Source: Actinocatenispora comari (GTDB lineage Bacteria > Actinomycetota > Actinomycetes > Mycobacteriales > Micromonosporaceae). Taken from it: a DNA stretch of 64,000 nucleotides. Positions 24,857 through 33,797 of the stretch are shown in pieces. Position numbers and translations under genes: made by a program. Under the pieces are notes generated by a model that was given only the letters and a program-made list of their open reading frames with translations, searched no databases and had not been told where the DNA came from. The stretch spans positions 1 through 64,000 of the forward strand of contig NZ_BOPO01000151.1 of assembly GCF_017312725.1 (NCBI RefSeq), read 5' to 3'. Positions within the stretch are counted from its first letter, which is position 1. The number at the start of each line of letters is the position of its first letter.

Positions 24857-27115
24857 GTGAGCGCACCGGCCCCGTACCCGTCTCCGGCGATGCCGCCGGC
24901 CACGAACCCGCCCGTACCGGTGCGACCCACCCGGAGCGGGCCGCCCGGCTGGGTCGGGCTGCTGCTCGCCCTGCCGATGGCGCTCGGCTGGTTGTACTGG
25001 CTGGTCATCCCGACGCTGCAGACGGTGATCCAGGCGTTCACCGGCAAGGCGCCCGGTATCGCCAGCAAGTCGTTCCCCGGCAGCGCCGCCGCGCACGGGG
25101 GCGAGTTCGCCGACCCGCTCGGCACCATCGGGAACACCCTGATCCAGGCGGCACTGCCCACCCTGGTGATGCTGATCGTGGTGCCGCTGCTGTCCTTCGC
25201 CGCCGCCGAGGCGCCGACGGTACTGCGTCGGGTCGTGCGCGCGCTGCTCGCCGTGCTGGCCGCCGGCTTCGCCCCCGCCGTGGTCGTCGTCGCCTGGCGG
25301 CACCTGAGCTACCCGCCGGACGGCTTCGCGCACGGGATGGTGCAGTCGCAGCCGAAGCTGGCCGTCCTGGTCACCCTGGCGACGATCGGCCTGATCGCCG
25401 GGATCGGGGTCAGCGTGCTGCTCGCCGCGCTGCGCCGGCGCGCCACCGACCGGCCCGGCCGTACCCTCGGCGGCGCCGTGGTGACCTGGGCCGTCCTGGT
25501 GCTCGGCACCTTCGCGATCGGGTTGCAGGCGATCAGCTTCACGCTGATGCTCGCGCCCGGGCGCGACACCACCACGCTCGGCACCCGCGCGTTCCAGGAC
25601 GCGTTCATGCTGCTGCGGTTCGGCCAGGCCGCCGCCGACAGCACGATCCTGTTCATCCCGGTCGCGGTGCTCGGCCTGGCCGCCGGGCTGATCGTGATCC
25701 TGGCCCGGCCCCGGCTCGAACTCGACCGGTCCGGCCCGTCCGCCGGCCCGCTGCCCCGGCCCAGCTCGACCCGCGCCGTGGTGCTCGGCGTGCTCGCGCT
25801 CGCCGGCGCCGTCGCGCTGCTCGCGGCCGAGGCGTACCCGCGGCTCGGGCTGCTCACCGAGCAACGCACCGCCCCGGGCCCCGACTCGATCAGCGGCACG
25901 CTCACCGATGCGCTGCTGCCGGCGCTGCTCGCCACGGTCGTCCAACTGCTCCTCGCGTACCCGGCGGGGATCGGGATCGGTGCGTTCCGGCCGCTCGGGC
26001 GGCACAGCCACTGGCTGCTGCTGCCGTTCATGCCCTGGCTGTTCGTCACGGCCACGCCGCTGCTGACCGTGTCGGTGGAGTCGGTGCTGGCGAACGGGCA
26101 CATGAACTCGTTCCTCGGCGCGATCCCGCCGATCCTGGTCAGCGTGCCGGCGCTGCTGGTGTTCACGCTGTTCGGCGCCGGCCACGGGTACCGCTGGCGC
26201 GCCGCCCAGGCTGCCCACCGGCCGGCGGCCTTCCTGCGTACGGTGCTGGTGCCGTCGCTGCCGCTGCTCGGTGTGGTGGCCATGGCCACCTGGCTGTACC
26301 AGGCGCACGACTTCCTCTGGCGCTACTCGGTCGTCAACGACATGAAGCACGCCGCCGCCGACGTGGCGCTGCTGCGGCAGCTGGGCATGTACACCGGCGG
26401 CTGGCCGAGTCCGGGGCTGCTGTTCGCGGCCGCGCCGCTGGCGATCCCGGCGCTGCTGGTGTTCGCCGTCGCCCAGATCTGGTACCTGGACCGGCTCGCG
26501 CTGCGCCTCGGCGATCCGGGCCCGGAGCCGGGCGCCGTCGCCGCGGCCGGCCCGTACGGCGGTCCGGTCGGACCCGCCTTCGGTGGCCCCGGCTTCGACG
26601 GCGCGGACCAGGCCGGTCCACGGCTCGGCGGGCTGCCGCCGGCCGCCTTCCCGCCGGGCGCCGCGCCCGGCACCCCGGGGGCGGGCCCCGGCGTGCCACC
26701 CGGTACGCCGCCCGGGCCGGGGGCGCTGCCGGCCGGGTCGCCGATGCCGCCCTCCGGTCCCGGGCTGCCTCCGGCCGGGTCGCCGATGCCGCCTTCCGGG
26801 CCGGGTACGCCGTCGGGTGGTCCGGGGATGCCGCCGGCCGGGTCGCCGATGCCGCCGGGCGGTCCGGGCGGGCAGCCCGGTGCGGGGACTGTGTTCCCGG
26901 GACAGCCCGGCCCGAGCCTCGGCGGTGCCCCGCCGGTCGGCCCGGCACGTCCCGGCGGCCGCACGGCGCCGGACGGCGCGGCACCGTCCGCCGGCGCCGC
27001 GCCGACCGGTCCGGCCGTACCGCCGGGAACGTCGACGCCCGGCGGTCGCACGGCGCCGGACGGTGCGGCGGGAGTGTCGCCGTGGGAACGGGGAGCGGGC
27101 GACGACATACGGTGA
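24857..27115 (+). CDS. Fused MalF-MalG-like permease with Pro/Gly-rich tail
   Basis: A 752-residue membrane protein. Residues about 30-290 follow the MalF-type ABC sugar-permease plan: N-terminal TM, GTIGNTLIQAALPTLV (compare the NTL motif), FAPAVVVVAW, and the C-terminal LRFGQAAADSTILF segment. Residues about 310-560 repeat the MalG plan: TM, LPALLATVVQLLLAYPAGIGIGA, LLLPFMPWLFVTATPLL, FLGAIPPILVSVPALLVF, TVLVPSLPLLGVVA and DFLWRYSVVND. The EAA loop that contacts the ATPase is not recognisable. Residues about 560-752 form a disordered Pro/Gly tail with AGSPMPPSGPG repeats. GTG start with AGGAGG 9 bases upstream. No ATPase or binding-protein gene is adjacent. Function unknown. Confidence 0.75.
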   Translation: MSAPAPYPSPAMPPATNPPVPVRPTRSGPPGWVGLLLALPMALGWLYWLVIPTLQTVIQAFTGKAPGIASKSFPGSAAAHGGEFADPLGTIGNTLIQAALPTLVMLIVVPLLSFAAAEAPTVLRRVVRALLAVLAAGFAPAVVVVAWRHLSYPPDGFAHGMVQSQPKLAVLVTLATIGLIAGIGVSVLLAALRRRATDRPGRTLGGAVVTWAVLVLGTFAIGLQAISFTLMLAPGRDTTTLGTRAFQDAFMLLRFGQAAADSTILFIPVAVLGLAAGLIVILARPRLELDRSGPSAGPLPRPSSTRAVVLGVLALAGAVALLAAEAYPRLGLLTEQRTAPGPDSISGTLTDALLPALLATVVQLLLAYPAGIGIGAFRPLGRHSHWLLLPFMPWLFVTATPLLTVSVESVLANGHMNSFLGAIPPILVSVPALLVFTLFGAGHGYRWRAAQAAHRPAAFLRTVLVPSLPLLGVVAMATWLYQAHDFLWRYSVVNDMKHAAADVALLRQLGMYTGGWPSPGLLFAAAPLAIPALLVFAVAQIWYLDRLALRLGDPGPEPGAVAAAGPYGGPVGPAFGGPGFDGADQAGPRLGGLPPAAFPPGAAPGTPGAGPGVPPGTPPGPGALPAGSPMPPSGPGLPPAGSPMPPSGPGTPSGGPGMPPAGSPMPPGGPGGQPGAGTVFPGQPGPSLGGAPPVGPARPGGRTAPDGAAPSAGAAPTGPAVPPGTSTPGGRTAPDGAAGVSPWERGAGDDIR
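26720..26880 (+). repeat. Imperfect repeats coding AGSPMPPSGPG in the permease tail
   Basis: Three copies of GGCCGGGTCGCCGATGCCGCC, spaced by 30-60 bases, code for AGSPMPP blocks. They are part of the Pro/Gly-rich cytoplasmic or surface tail and are the likely result of slippage. Confidence 0.7.
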
Positions 27116-27214
27116 GCGACGGGGCGACTTCGGTGCGAAACGTGTGTTTCGGGGCGGCCGTGCTTCCGGTACCGTTTCACCCTCCCCTCGACCGCCGACG
27201 AAGAGTGAGGCGTC

Positions 27215-29524
27215 GTGCCCACGCCCCGTCCTGCCCGAATCCTCGGCGCCATCCTGCTGATCCCCGCGGGCGTCCTGCTCGTCGTCGGGTTGCTGGTGCC
27301 GTTCCTCCGACTGCTCGCCGTTGCGGCGGTCACCACGTCGGCCGCCGGCGACTCCCGGTTCACCGGCTTCGCCGCGTTCCGTGACCTGCCCGGCCGGTAC
27401 TGGCACAGCTACCTCGGCGCGATCGCGCTGATCGGGCTGCCGCTGCTGGTGTGCCTGCTGGTCGCGCCGGCGATGGCGTACGTGCTGCGTCGCGCGGTCA
27501 CCCCGGCCCGGCTCACCGCCCGGACGATCGCCGCGGTCCTGCTGGCCGCCTGCGCGCCGCTGGTGATCACCGTCGGCTGGCCCGGCCTGCGGCACCGGGT
27601 GTTCGCCGGCCCGCCCGCGCTCGACCTGGCCGTACTGGCCGGCACGCTGGTCGCGGTGGCGCTCGGGGTGGCGCTGCTCGCGACGCTCACCGCCGGCACC
27701 GGCCGGTCTCTCGGCGCGGTCGTCGGGGTGCTGGTACTCGGCACCCTCTCGCTCGGCTGGCAGCTGATCACCGTGCCCGGCCAGATCGGCTCGTCGGTCA
27801 CCGGCGGCTCCGGCGGCCTGTGGACCCCGGCGTACGCGGCGCGGTTCGCGCTGGCCGCCGGCGACGAGCAGTACGGGTCCCGTCGCGCCGCGATGGCCGT
27901 CGTACTGCTCGTCGTGGTCGGGGCCTGCGGCCTGGCGGCCTGGCTCGGTGGCCTGCTGCTGCGCCCGCGACTGGTGCTGGCCGCGCGCCGGCCCGAGCCG
28001 CTGCCGGCGCCGTCGCACCGCCGCGACGCGGTGCAACTGGCCGCCGGTGCCGCGCTCGCGGTGCTGGTGGTCGGGGCCCTGGCGGCGGTGCTGATCCCGA
28101 TCCCGTCCGCGGCCGGCCGGCCCGACTCGTTCCTCCCGCTGCTCGGTACCGCGCTGGCCCGGCCGGCGCTCGTCTCGTTGGGCGCCGTCGTGATCGCCGC
28201 CGCGGCTGGGGTCGCGATCGGTGCGCTGCGGCCGGCCGGTCAGCACAGCTGGTGGCTGCTGCTGCCGTTCGCGCCGGGCCTGTTCGTCACCATGGGGCCG
28301 CTGGAGGCGCTGGACCGGCAGTTCGATCCGGTGTCGGCCGGCCTGATCTGCGTACCGGCGGTGTTCGGGTTCGCGCTGCTGTCCGCCGGTCACCGGGACC
28401 GCTGGCTGCGCCGGCGCGAGGAAGGCGACCGGTTCGCCTGGCGGGCCCTGCTCGCCCCCGCCGTGCCGTTCGCGGTACTGGCCTGGCTGGCGGCGCTGCT
28501 GGTCGAGACGGTCGACCCGGCGGGCGCCGGCCCGATGCTGGACCGCCTAGGCGTGGCCAGCTCCACCGCGGTGCTGCTCGCCGCGCCGGTCGCGCTGCTC
28601 GCCGCGGTCCTGCTGATCGTCCTGCAACTCGGCTACCTGGACCGGCTGACGCTGGTCGTGGCGGCCGACGCCACCGACCCGACCGGTACCGCCCCGGACG
28701 TGTCGGCCGCGCTCGCCGGCGCTGGTTCGACCACCGCCCGTCCGATCACCGGTGCAGCGGAGCCCCTTGCGCCGCAAGGAAACGACGGTGACGCTGCGGC
28801 CACCGCGGACGAGCCGGGGCGGCGGCGCGGTGGCCCGCGCCGATCGACGCGCACGGCCGAGCCGACCTCGCGGGGCGCGGACCGCACCGGGAACGGTCGG
28901 AGCGAGACGGGCGCCGCTGAGCCGCCCGCCGCCGACGACCGTGCCGCCGGGTCGTCGGCAGCCGGTCGTGCCGCCGGGCCGGCGACGGCGAGCCGCGCCG
29001 CCGAGTCGGTGGCCGACGACGAGATGAGCGAGTGGATCGGCTCGCTGCGCGGCACGGACGCGAAGCACGCGCAGCCGGCGCCGGCCGCGGCCGACGACGT
29101 ACCGGCGAAGCGCGCCGCGACGCCGCGCCAGCGCCGCACCGCCAAGGCCGCCGGTACCGCCAAGGCCGCCGCGGCAGCGCAGACCGCCGCCGCGAACCCG
29201 CCCGAGACCGGGCATCCTTCCCGGGCTGGGGCACCGTCCGAGGCCGGGGGCCCGACGGGGCAGCCGTCCGGGGACGGGCAGCCGTCCGGGACCGCGGAGA
29301 CGGCTGGTGCCGCGGGGGCGGCGGGCGACGCGGGTACCGGCGCGGTCGAGACGGCCGGCCGGACCGACGCCACGAAGGACGCCGACTCCGAGACCCGGGA
29401 CGGTACGACCGGGCCCGGTCGTACCGCGAAGCGTGCCGGCAAGCGGCGCGCCACGAAGAAGCCGCCGGCACCGCGAGCCGCCGAGAAGTCCGTTGTGGAC
29501 AGTGCGGGCACCGACGACGCCTGA
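27215..29524 (+). CDS. Second fused permease-like membrane protein with disordered tail
   Basis: A 769-residue paralogue of the preceding gene. The first half has an N-terminal TM, RFTGFAAFRDL (the MalF FxG...F segment), and PAYAARFALAAGDEQYGSRRAAMA. The second half has VIAAAAGVAIGALRPAGQHSWWLLLPFAPGLFVTMGPLEAL and VALLAAVLLIVLQLGYLDRLTL, colinear with the first protein. It is more diverged and again has no recognisable EAA loop. The last 220 residues are Ala/Thr/Gly/Lys-rich and disordered, ending in a basic KRRATKKPPAP stretch. GTG start with GTGAGG upstream. 99 bases after the first gene, so co-transcribed. Confidence 0.72.
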   Translation: MPTPRPARILGAILLIPAGVLLVVGLLVPFLRLLAVAAVTTSAAGDSRFTGFAAFRDLPGRYWHSYLGAIALIGLPLLVCLLVAPAMAYVLRRAVTPARLTARTIAAVLLAACAPLVITVGWPGLRHRVFAGPPALDLAVLAGTLVAVALGVALLATLTAGTGRSLGAVVGVLVLGTLSLGWQLITVPGQIGSSVTGGSGGLWTPAYAARFALAAGDEQYGSRRAAMAVVLLVVVGACGLAAWLGGLLLRPRLVLAARRPEPLPAPSHRRDAVQLAAGAALAVLVVGALAAVLIPIPSAAGRPDSFLPLLGTALARPALVSLGAVVIAAAAGVAIGALRPAGQHSWWLLLPFAPGLFVTMGPLEALDRQFDPVSAGLICVPAVFGFALLSAGHRDRWLRRREEGDRFAWRALLAPAVPFAVLAWLAALLVETVDPAGAGPMLDRLGVASSTAVLLAAPVALLAAVLLIVLQLGYLDRLTLVVAADATDPTGTAPDVSAALAGAGSTTARPITGAAEPLAPQGNDGDAAATADEPGRRRGGPRRSTRTAEPTSRGADRTGNGRSETGAAEPPAADDRAAGSSAAGRAAGPATASRAAESVADDEMSEWIGSLRGTDAKHAQPAPAAADDVPAKRAATPRQRRTAKAAGTAKAAAAAQTAAANPPETGHPSRAGAPSEAGGPTGQPSGDGQPSGTAETAGAAGAAGDAGTGAVETAGRTDATKDADSETRDGTTGPGRTAKRAGKRRATKKPPAPRAAEKSVVDSAGTDDA

Positions 29525-29603
29525 CCGGCGACCGCGCGCCGCTGGACCGGCGTACCGCCGGCCGGAACGGCGATCACCGGGTCGTCGGCGCGGGCGGGAC
29601 TCG

Positions 29604-30446
29604 TCAGGCTCGGGTTTCGGTGCGGGTGGCGGGCCGGTTGCTGCCGGGACGGGCCAGGCTGGTGAGCGCGGCCAGCACCCGGGGCCAGGCCGGCGCGGCG
29701 GGATCGACGACGGTGAAGTGGTCGGCGCCGTCCAGCTCGATCAGCCGCAGCCCGTGCCGGCCGGCGTAGTCGCGGGTCAGCACGATCGGCACCCGGCCGT
29801 CGCTCGGCCCGTGCAGCAGCACCGTCGGTACCTCCGGGGCGGGCAGCGCGGCCGGATCGGCCGCGGCGTACCGGTCCGGATGCTCGCCCGGCCCGCCGCC
29901 CATCAGCGCGCCGGCGGCGCCCAGGTCGAGCCCGCGCCGGTACGTCTCGGCCAGGTCGCAGACCGGCGCCAGCCCGAGCACCCCGCGTACCGGCGGGGCG
30001 GTGTCCCGGCGGCCCGGCGCGCCGGCCGGCAACCGGTGCCGCAGCGCGCCCCACAACGCCAGGTGACCGCCGGCCGAGTGCCCCGCGTACACGGCCGGGC
30101 CCGGCTCGACGCGGCCCGGCGCGGCGGCGTCGAGCAGCGCCGGCGCGGCGTCCAGCGCCGCGGCGACGTCGGTGAACGTGGCCGGCCAGCCGCCGCCGTC
30201 GCCGGTCCGCCGGTACTCCGGGCAGGCCACCGCGTACCCGCGCCCGGCAAGCTCGGCGGCGAGCGACGCCAGGTAGCCGCGGTCCACGTCGTGCCGCCAG
30301 TACCCGCCGTGCAGGACGATCACCAGCTGCCCGGCACCGCGCGCCGGCAGCCAGCCGTCGATCACCTGGTCGGGCAGCTCCCCGTACCGCAGCGTCACGT
30401 CCGGCTGCGGGGCGGGACGTGACAGTATGTCCCGTTGTTCGGCCAT
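29604..30446 (-). CDS. Alpha/beta hydrolase, kynurenine-formamidase-like
   Basis: A 280-residue cytoplasmic hydrolase. It has the oxyanion-hole motif HGGYW (residues about 46-50), the nucleophile elbow GHSAGGH, and a C-terminal Asp (SDGRVP) and His (GADHFTV) completing the triad. The HGGxW oxyanion hole followed by GHSAGGH is typical of arylformamidases and hormone-sensitive-lipase relatives. No tryptophan-pathway gene is adjacent, so the substrate is open. ATG at 30446. Confidence 0.85.
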   Translation of the reverse strand: MAEQRDILSRPAPQPDVTLRYGELPDQVIDGWLPARGAGQLVIVLHGGYWRHDVDRGYLASLAAELAGRGYAVACPEYRRTGDGGGWPATFTDVAAALDAAPALLDAAAPGRVEPGPAVYAGHSAGGHLALWGALRHRLPAGAPGRRDTAPPVRGVLGLAPVCDLAETYRRGLDLGAAGALMGGGPGEHPDRYAAADPAALPAPEVPTVLLHGPSDGRVPIVLTRDYAGRHGLRLIELDGADHFTVVDPAAPAWPRVLAALTSLARPGSNRPATRTETRA

Positions 30447-30534
30447 CGCCGCCCTCCCGGTTCCGTACCGCCGGGTAGGTCATATCACGTCGTGGCGGTG
30501 CGGGCCGGGTTCGCGGGCGGCGCGGGTCGTGCGT

Positions 30535-30540
30535 CAGGAT
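30535..30540 (+). promoter_or_regulatory. -10-like CAGGAT for a leaderless bpa message
   Basis: CAGGAT lies 6 bases before the ATG at 30547 and no Shine-Dalgarno sequence is seen. It is a weaker match than the TANNNT cases elsewhere in the window. Confidence 0.3.
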
Positions 30541-30546
30541 GGACAC

Positions 30547-31137
30547 ATGACCGAGACACCGCGCGAGCAGCAGCAGCCCGACGAGCCGGAGTCCCGCACC
30601 GTGCTGGTGGTGGGTCCGGACGGTCGGCCGGTCGGCGCCGTCGACGTCGACCCGGCCGAGGCGGACGCGGCGAAGGACCCGGCCAGCCAGATCGAGCAGC
30701 CGGCCAAGGTGATGCGGATCGGCAGCATGATCAAGCAGCTGCTGGAGGAGGTCCGGGCCGCGCCGCTGGACGAGGCCGGCCGGCAGCGGCTCAAGGAGAT
30801 CCACGCCCGCTCGATCGTCGAGCTGGAGGAGGGGCTGGCGCCCGAGCTGCGGGAGGAGCTCGACCGGCTGTCGCTGCCGTTCAACGACGACGCGACGCCG
30901 ACCGAGCCGGAGCTGCGGATCGCGCAGGCACAGCTGGTGGGCTGGTTGGAGGGGCTGTTCCACGGCATCCAGGCGGCGCTGATGGCGCAGCAGATGGCGG
31001 CCAGGATGCAGCTCGACCAGATCCGCGGTGGCCAGCGGCCGGCGCTGCCCGCCGGCCAGGCCGGCATGATGATGCCCGGCGTCCCCGGTGGCGGCGATCA
31101 CCCCGAGCCGCCGAACCGTACCGGCCAGTACCTCTGA
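30547..31137 (+). CDS. bpa: Bacterial proteasome activator
   Basis: A 196-residue homologue of mycobacterial Bpa/PafE, an ATP-independent ring that opens the 20S proteasome gate for unfolded proteins. Diagnostic are the helical core (MRIGSMIKQLLEEVRAAPLDEAGRQRL, ELEEGLAPELREELDRLSLPF, ELRIAQAQLVGWLEGLFHGIQA), the MAQQMAARMQLDQ helix and the C-terminal GQYL that docks into the proteasome alpha-ring pockets. It implies that this organism has a proteasome, encoded outside the window. Methionine- and proline-rich linker before the tail. ATG start. Confidence 0.93.
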   Translation: MTETPREQQQPDEPESRTVLVVGPDGRPVGAVDVDPAEADAAKDPASQIEQPAKVMRIGSMIKQLLEEVRAAPLDEAGRQRLKEIHARSIVELEEGLAPELREELDRLSLPFNDDATPTEPELRIAQAQLVGWLEGLFHGIQAALMAQQMAARMQLDQIRGGQRPALPAGQAGMMMPGVPGGGDHPEPPNRTGQYL

Positions 31138-31189
31138 CGACGCCGGTTGATCGAGGGACGCGCGTCCCTCGATCGGCTGGGCGGTGGGG

Positions 31190-32002
31190 TCAGTCGATCG
31201 GGGCGGGCTCGAACAGGCGGTCCAGGTAGTCGGCGAGGCCATCCTCGTCGTTGCTCGCGGTGACGGCGTCGGCGGCGGCGCGTACCGCCGGCTCCGCGTT
31301 GGCCATCGCCACGCTGTGCCCGACGAAACCGAACATCGGCAGGTCGTTCGGCATGTCACCGAACGCGACGATGTCCTCCGGCGCCACCCCGTACCGCCGG
31401 GCGACCCAGGCGAGGCCGGTCGCCTTCGTGACGCCGGCGGCGGAGATCTCGATCAGGCAGTCGTGCGAGGAGCGGGTCACCTCGGCGACGCCGTGCAGGC
31501 TCGCCGCCATCTGCTCCGCGACCGCGTCGGGCACGCCGTCCAGCCGGGCCAGCAACTTGATCGCCGGCGTCGCGACCAGCTCGGCGAGCTCGCCGGGCCG
31601 TACCTTCGCGGAGACCTCCCCGACGGGGTAGTGCCGCTCGTGCCGCAGCCCGTCGTCGGTCTCCGCGGCGAACGCGATGGTCGGGTAGCTGTCCCGGAGC
31701 CGGGCGACGACGTCGGCGAGCAGCTCCGGCGCGAGCGGCCGGTGCTCGACGATCCGGTCGGCGGCGGCGTCGTAGATCACCGCACCGTTGGAGCAGACGG
31801 TCGGCGCGGTCGGGATCCCGGTCTGCGCCACCACCTCGGCGAGCCAGCGGATCGGCCGCCCGGTCACCATCACGAACGGCACGCCGCGCTCGCGCAGCCG
31901 GGCCAGCGCGGCAAGGGTGCGCGCCCCCACGGTCCGGTCGGTACGCAGCAGGGTGCCGTCGAGGTCGCTCGCGACCAGTGCGGGAGGAGTCATCCCCTCC
32001 AT
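31190..32002 (-). CDS. Cof-type HAD hydrolase
   Basis: A 270-residue HAD phosphatase of the Cof/IIB group. Motif I is LVASDLDGTLL (residues about 9-19), motif II VTGRP, motif III Lys in GVTKATGLAWV, and motif IV GDMPNDLPMF, with the C2-type cap in between. Such enzymes dephosphorylate sugar phosphates, pyridoxal phosphate or FMN precursors. Start uncertain: ATG at 32002 has no good ribosome binding site, and ATG at 31993 follows GGAGGGG too closely. A paralogue is at 34805-35614. Confidence 0.9.
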   Translation of the reverse strand: MEGMTPPALVASDLDGTLLRTDRTVGARTLAALARLRERGVPFVMVTGRPIRWLAEVVAQTGIPTAPTVCSNGAVIYDAAADRIVEHRPLAPELLADVVARLRDSYPTIAFAAETDDGLRHERHYPVGEVSAKVRPGELAELVATPAIKLLARLDGVPDAVAEQMAASLHGVAEVTRSSHDCLIEISAAGVTKATGLAWVARRYGVAPEDIVAFGDMPNDLPMFGFVGHSVAMANAEPAVRAAADAVTASNDEDGLADYLDRLFEPAPID

Positions 32003-32086
32003 CTTGCCGGCCGGTGCGGCCGGCCGCCGCTCGCTGTGGCCACGGCCATAGCCGCCCGTCGATACCTCGGTGCGGCGCCGGAGATG

Positions 32087-33778
32087 TCAGTTGTAGTACT
32101 GGGGGTCACAGCCGACCGACTTCATCACCTTGTCCGGCACCTGCTGGCCGTTCGTCCAGTCCGGCTGCCCGCCACCCGGCCCGGGCTCGCAGATGCTGGT
32201 ACCGAGCACGAGCTGGATCCACTTGCCGTTCTTGTACTGGAGCACCGCCACCGCCGGATCGAGCGCCTGACCGCCGCTCTGCCCGAACAGGTGCACGCCG
32301 GCGAACCCGCCGGCGCAGACGATGTCACCGTGCACCGCGAAGCTCGATCCGTCTGTCGTGCCGCCCCCGCCGTTGGTGTCCGGCGACACCGACTTCTGCA
32401 CCTGCTCGTTGCTCGGGCACGGATCCGACGGGTTGGGGCTCGGCGTCGGGCTGGGCGTGGTCGCGCCGCCGGCGGCCCGGTTGGGGTCGGCGCTGGGGCT
32501 GTGGCTCGGGTCGGCGCCGGCGCCGAACTTCTCCCACGGCTGCAGGATCACCGCCGTCGCCGCGGCGGCGAGCAGGAACGCCCCGGCGGCCACCAACGGC
32601 AGCCAGCGTCGCCGCCGCTCCGGTACCGGTGGCGCCGGTTCCGGTTGCGGCACCGTGATGCCCGGGTCGAGGCGGTCCATCGCCCGGGCGACCCGCGGCG
32701 ACAGTGCCGGTGCCGCCGGGGAGTGCAGCGCGCCCTCGGCGACCGCCGTCTCCGGCTGCTCCAGTACGGTCGGGGCCACGCTCAGCGCGCGGTGCAGCGC
32801 CTGCCCGACGAGCGGGATCCGGCTGGAGCCGCCGACCAGGAACACCCCGGCGAGCTCGCCCGCCGGCGTACCGGAGCGGCCGATCGTCGCGGCGGTCTCG
32901 GCGACCGCGGCCTGCACCAGCGGCGCCGCCAGCGCCTCGAACTCGGCCCGGGTCAGGTGCGTCGCCGTGGGCAGCCCGGGTACGTGCACCCCGGCCTGGC
33001 TGGCCCGGGACAGGATCTCCTTCGCGGCCCGGACGTCCTGCCAGATCAGCGCCCGGTCGCGCAGGTCGGTGGGGGAGCGCGGGGTGGACAGCCGGGCCCA
33101 CAGCTCGGGTGCCTGCCGCTGGATCGGCCCGGCCAGCTGCCCGATGATCGCCGCGTCGATGTCGATCCCGCCGACCGTGTCCAGCCCGCCGGTGGCGGCG
33201 ACGACCAGCTGCCCGCCGGCCCGCCGGACCACCGCGACGTCCAGCGTGCCGCCGCCGAAGTCGAACACCGCGAGCCCCTGCCCGGCGGGCAGCCGGCTGC
33301 CGAGCACGGTGGTGAAGTAGCACGCGGCCGCGATCGGCTCGGCGACCAGCCCGGACACCGTCAGGCCGGCGCGCCGGGCCGCCTCGGCGAGCACGCCCCG
33401 GCGCGCCGGGCCCCACGCCACCGGATGCGTCAGTACGGCCGGGGGCAGCGCACCGGCGACCCGCCGCGCCTCGTCCGCCACCCGCCGCAGTACCGCAGCG
33501 ACCAGGTCGACCACCGCCACCGTGCGGTCGCCGAGCAGTACCGTGCCGTCGTCGATCCGCCGCTTCGGGTACGGCTCGAACCGGGCCGGGTCGTCCCGAG
33601 ACAGGTGCGCGGCGTCCCGGCCGACGAGCAGGGTGCCGTCGGCCGCCGCGAACACCGCCGACGGCAGCAGCGGCGAGCCGTCGAACAGCAGGGTCCTGGC
33701 CTGTCCCTTCGCGTCCCGCAGCAGCGCCACCGTGTTGGAACTGCCGAAGTCGACGGACAGCGCGAGCGGCTCGGGCAC
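32087..33778 (-). CDS. Hsp70-family protein with TM anchor and ectodomain
   Basis: A 563-residue protein. Residues 1 to about 365 are an actin-fold Hsp70 nucleotide-binding domain: phosphate-1 loop VDFGSSNTVALL, phosphate-2 VFDFGGGTLDVAVV, adenosine motif FLVGGSSRIPLVG. The substrate-binding domain of DnaK is replaced by a TM (WLPLVAAGAFLLAAAATAVIL, residues about 395-415) and an extracytoplasmic Cys-containing domain (CPSNEQ, VCAGGF, SICEPG, GCDPQYYN). The type-I topology with cytosolic ATPase suggests signalling or envelope assembly, not folding. GTG start with GGAGG 9 bases upstream; the gene is 19 bases after the FAH-family gene. Confidence 0.88.
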   Translation of the reverse strand: MPEPLALSVDFGSSNTVALLRDAKGQARTLLFDGSPLLPSAVFAAADGTLLVGRDAAHLSRDDPARFEPYPKRRIDDGTVLLGDRTVAVVDLVAAVLRRVADEARRVAGALPPAVLTHPVAWGPARRGVLAEAARRAGLTVSGLVAEPIAAACYFTTVLGSRLPAGQGLAVFDFGGGTLDVAVVRRAGGQLVVAATGGLDTVGGIDIDAAIIGQLAGPIQRQAPELWARLSTPRSPTDLRDRALIWQDVRAAKEILSRASQAGVHVPGLPTATHLTRAEFEALAAPLVQAAVAETAATIGRSGTPAGELAGVFLVGGSSRIPLVGQALHRALSVAPTVLEQPETAVAEGALHSPAAPALSPRVARAMDRLDPGITVPQPEPAPPVPERRRRWLPLVAAGAFLLAAAATAVILQPWEKFGAGADPSHSPSADPNRAAGGATTPSPTPSPNPSDPCPSNEQVQKSVSPDTNGGGGTTDGSSFAVHGDIVCAGGFAGVHLFGQSGGQALDPAVAVLQYKNGKWIQLVLGTSICEPGPGGGQPDWTNGQQVPDKVMKSVGCDPQYYN

Positions 33779-33797
33779 GGCCGGTGCCTCCGGGGGA

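Noticed and set aside
24371-28393. 1340-codon minus-strand frame
   Set aside because: Lies opposite the permease-like genes and reads as a low-complexity Arg/Gly/Gln-rich string without any motif.
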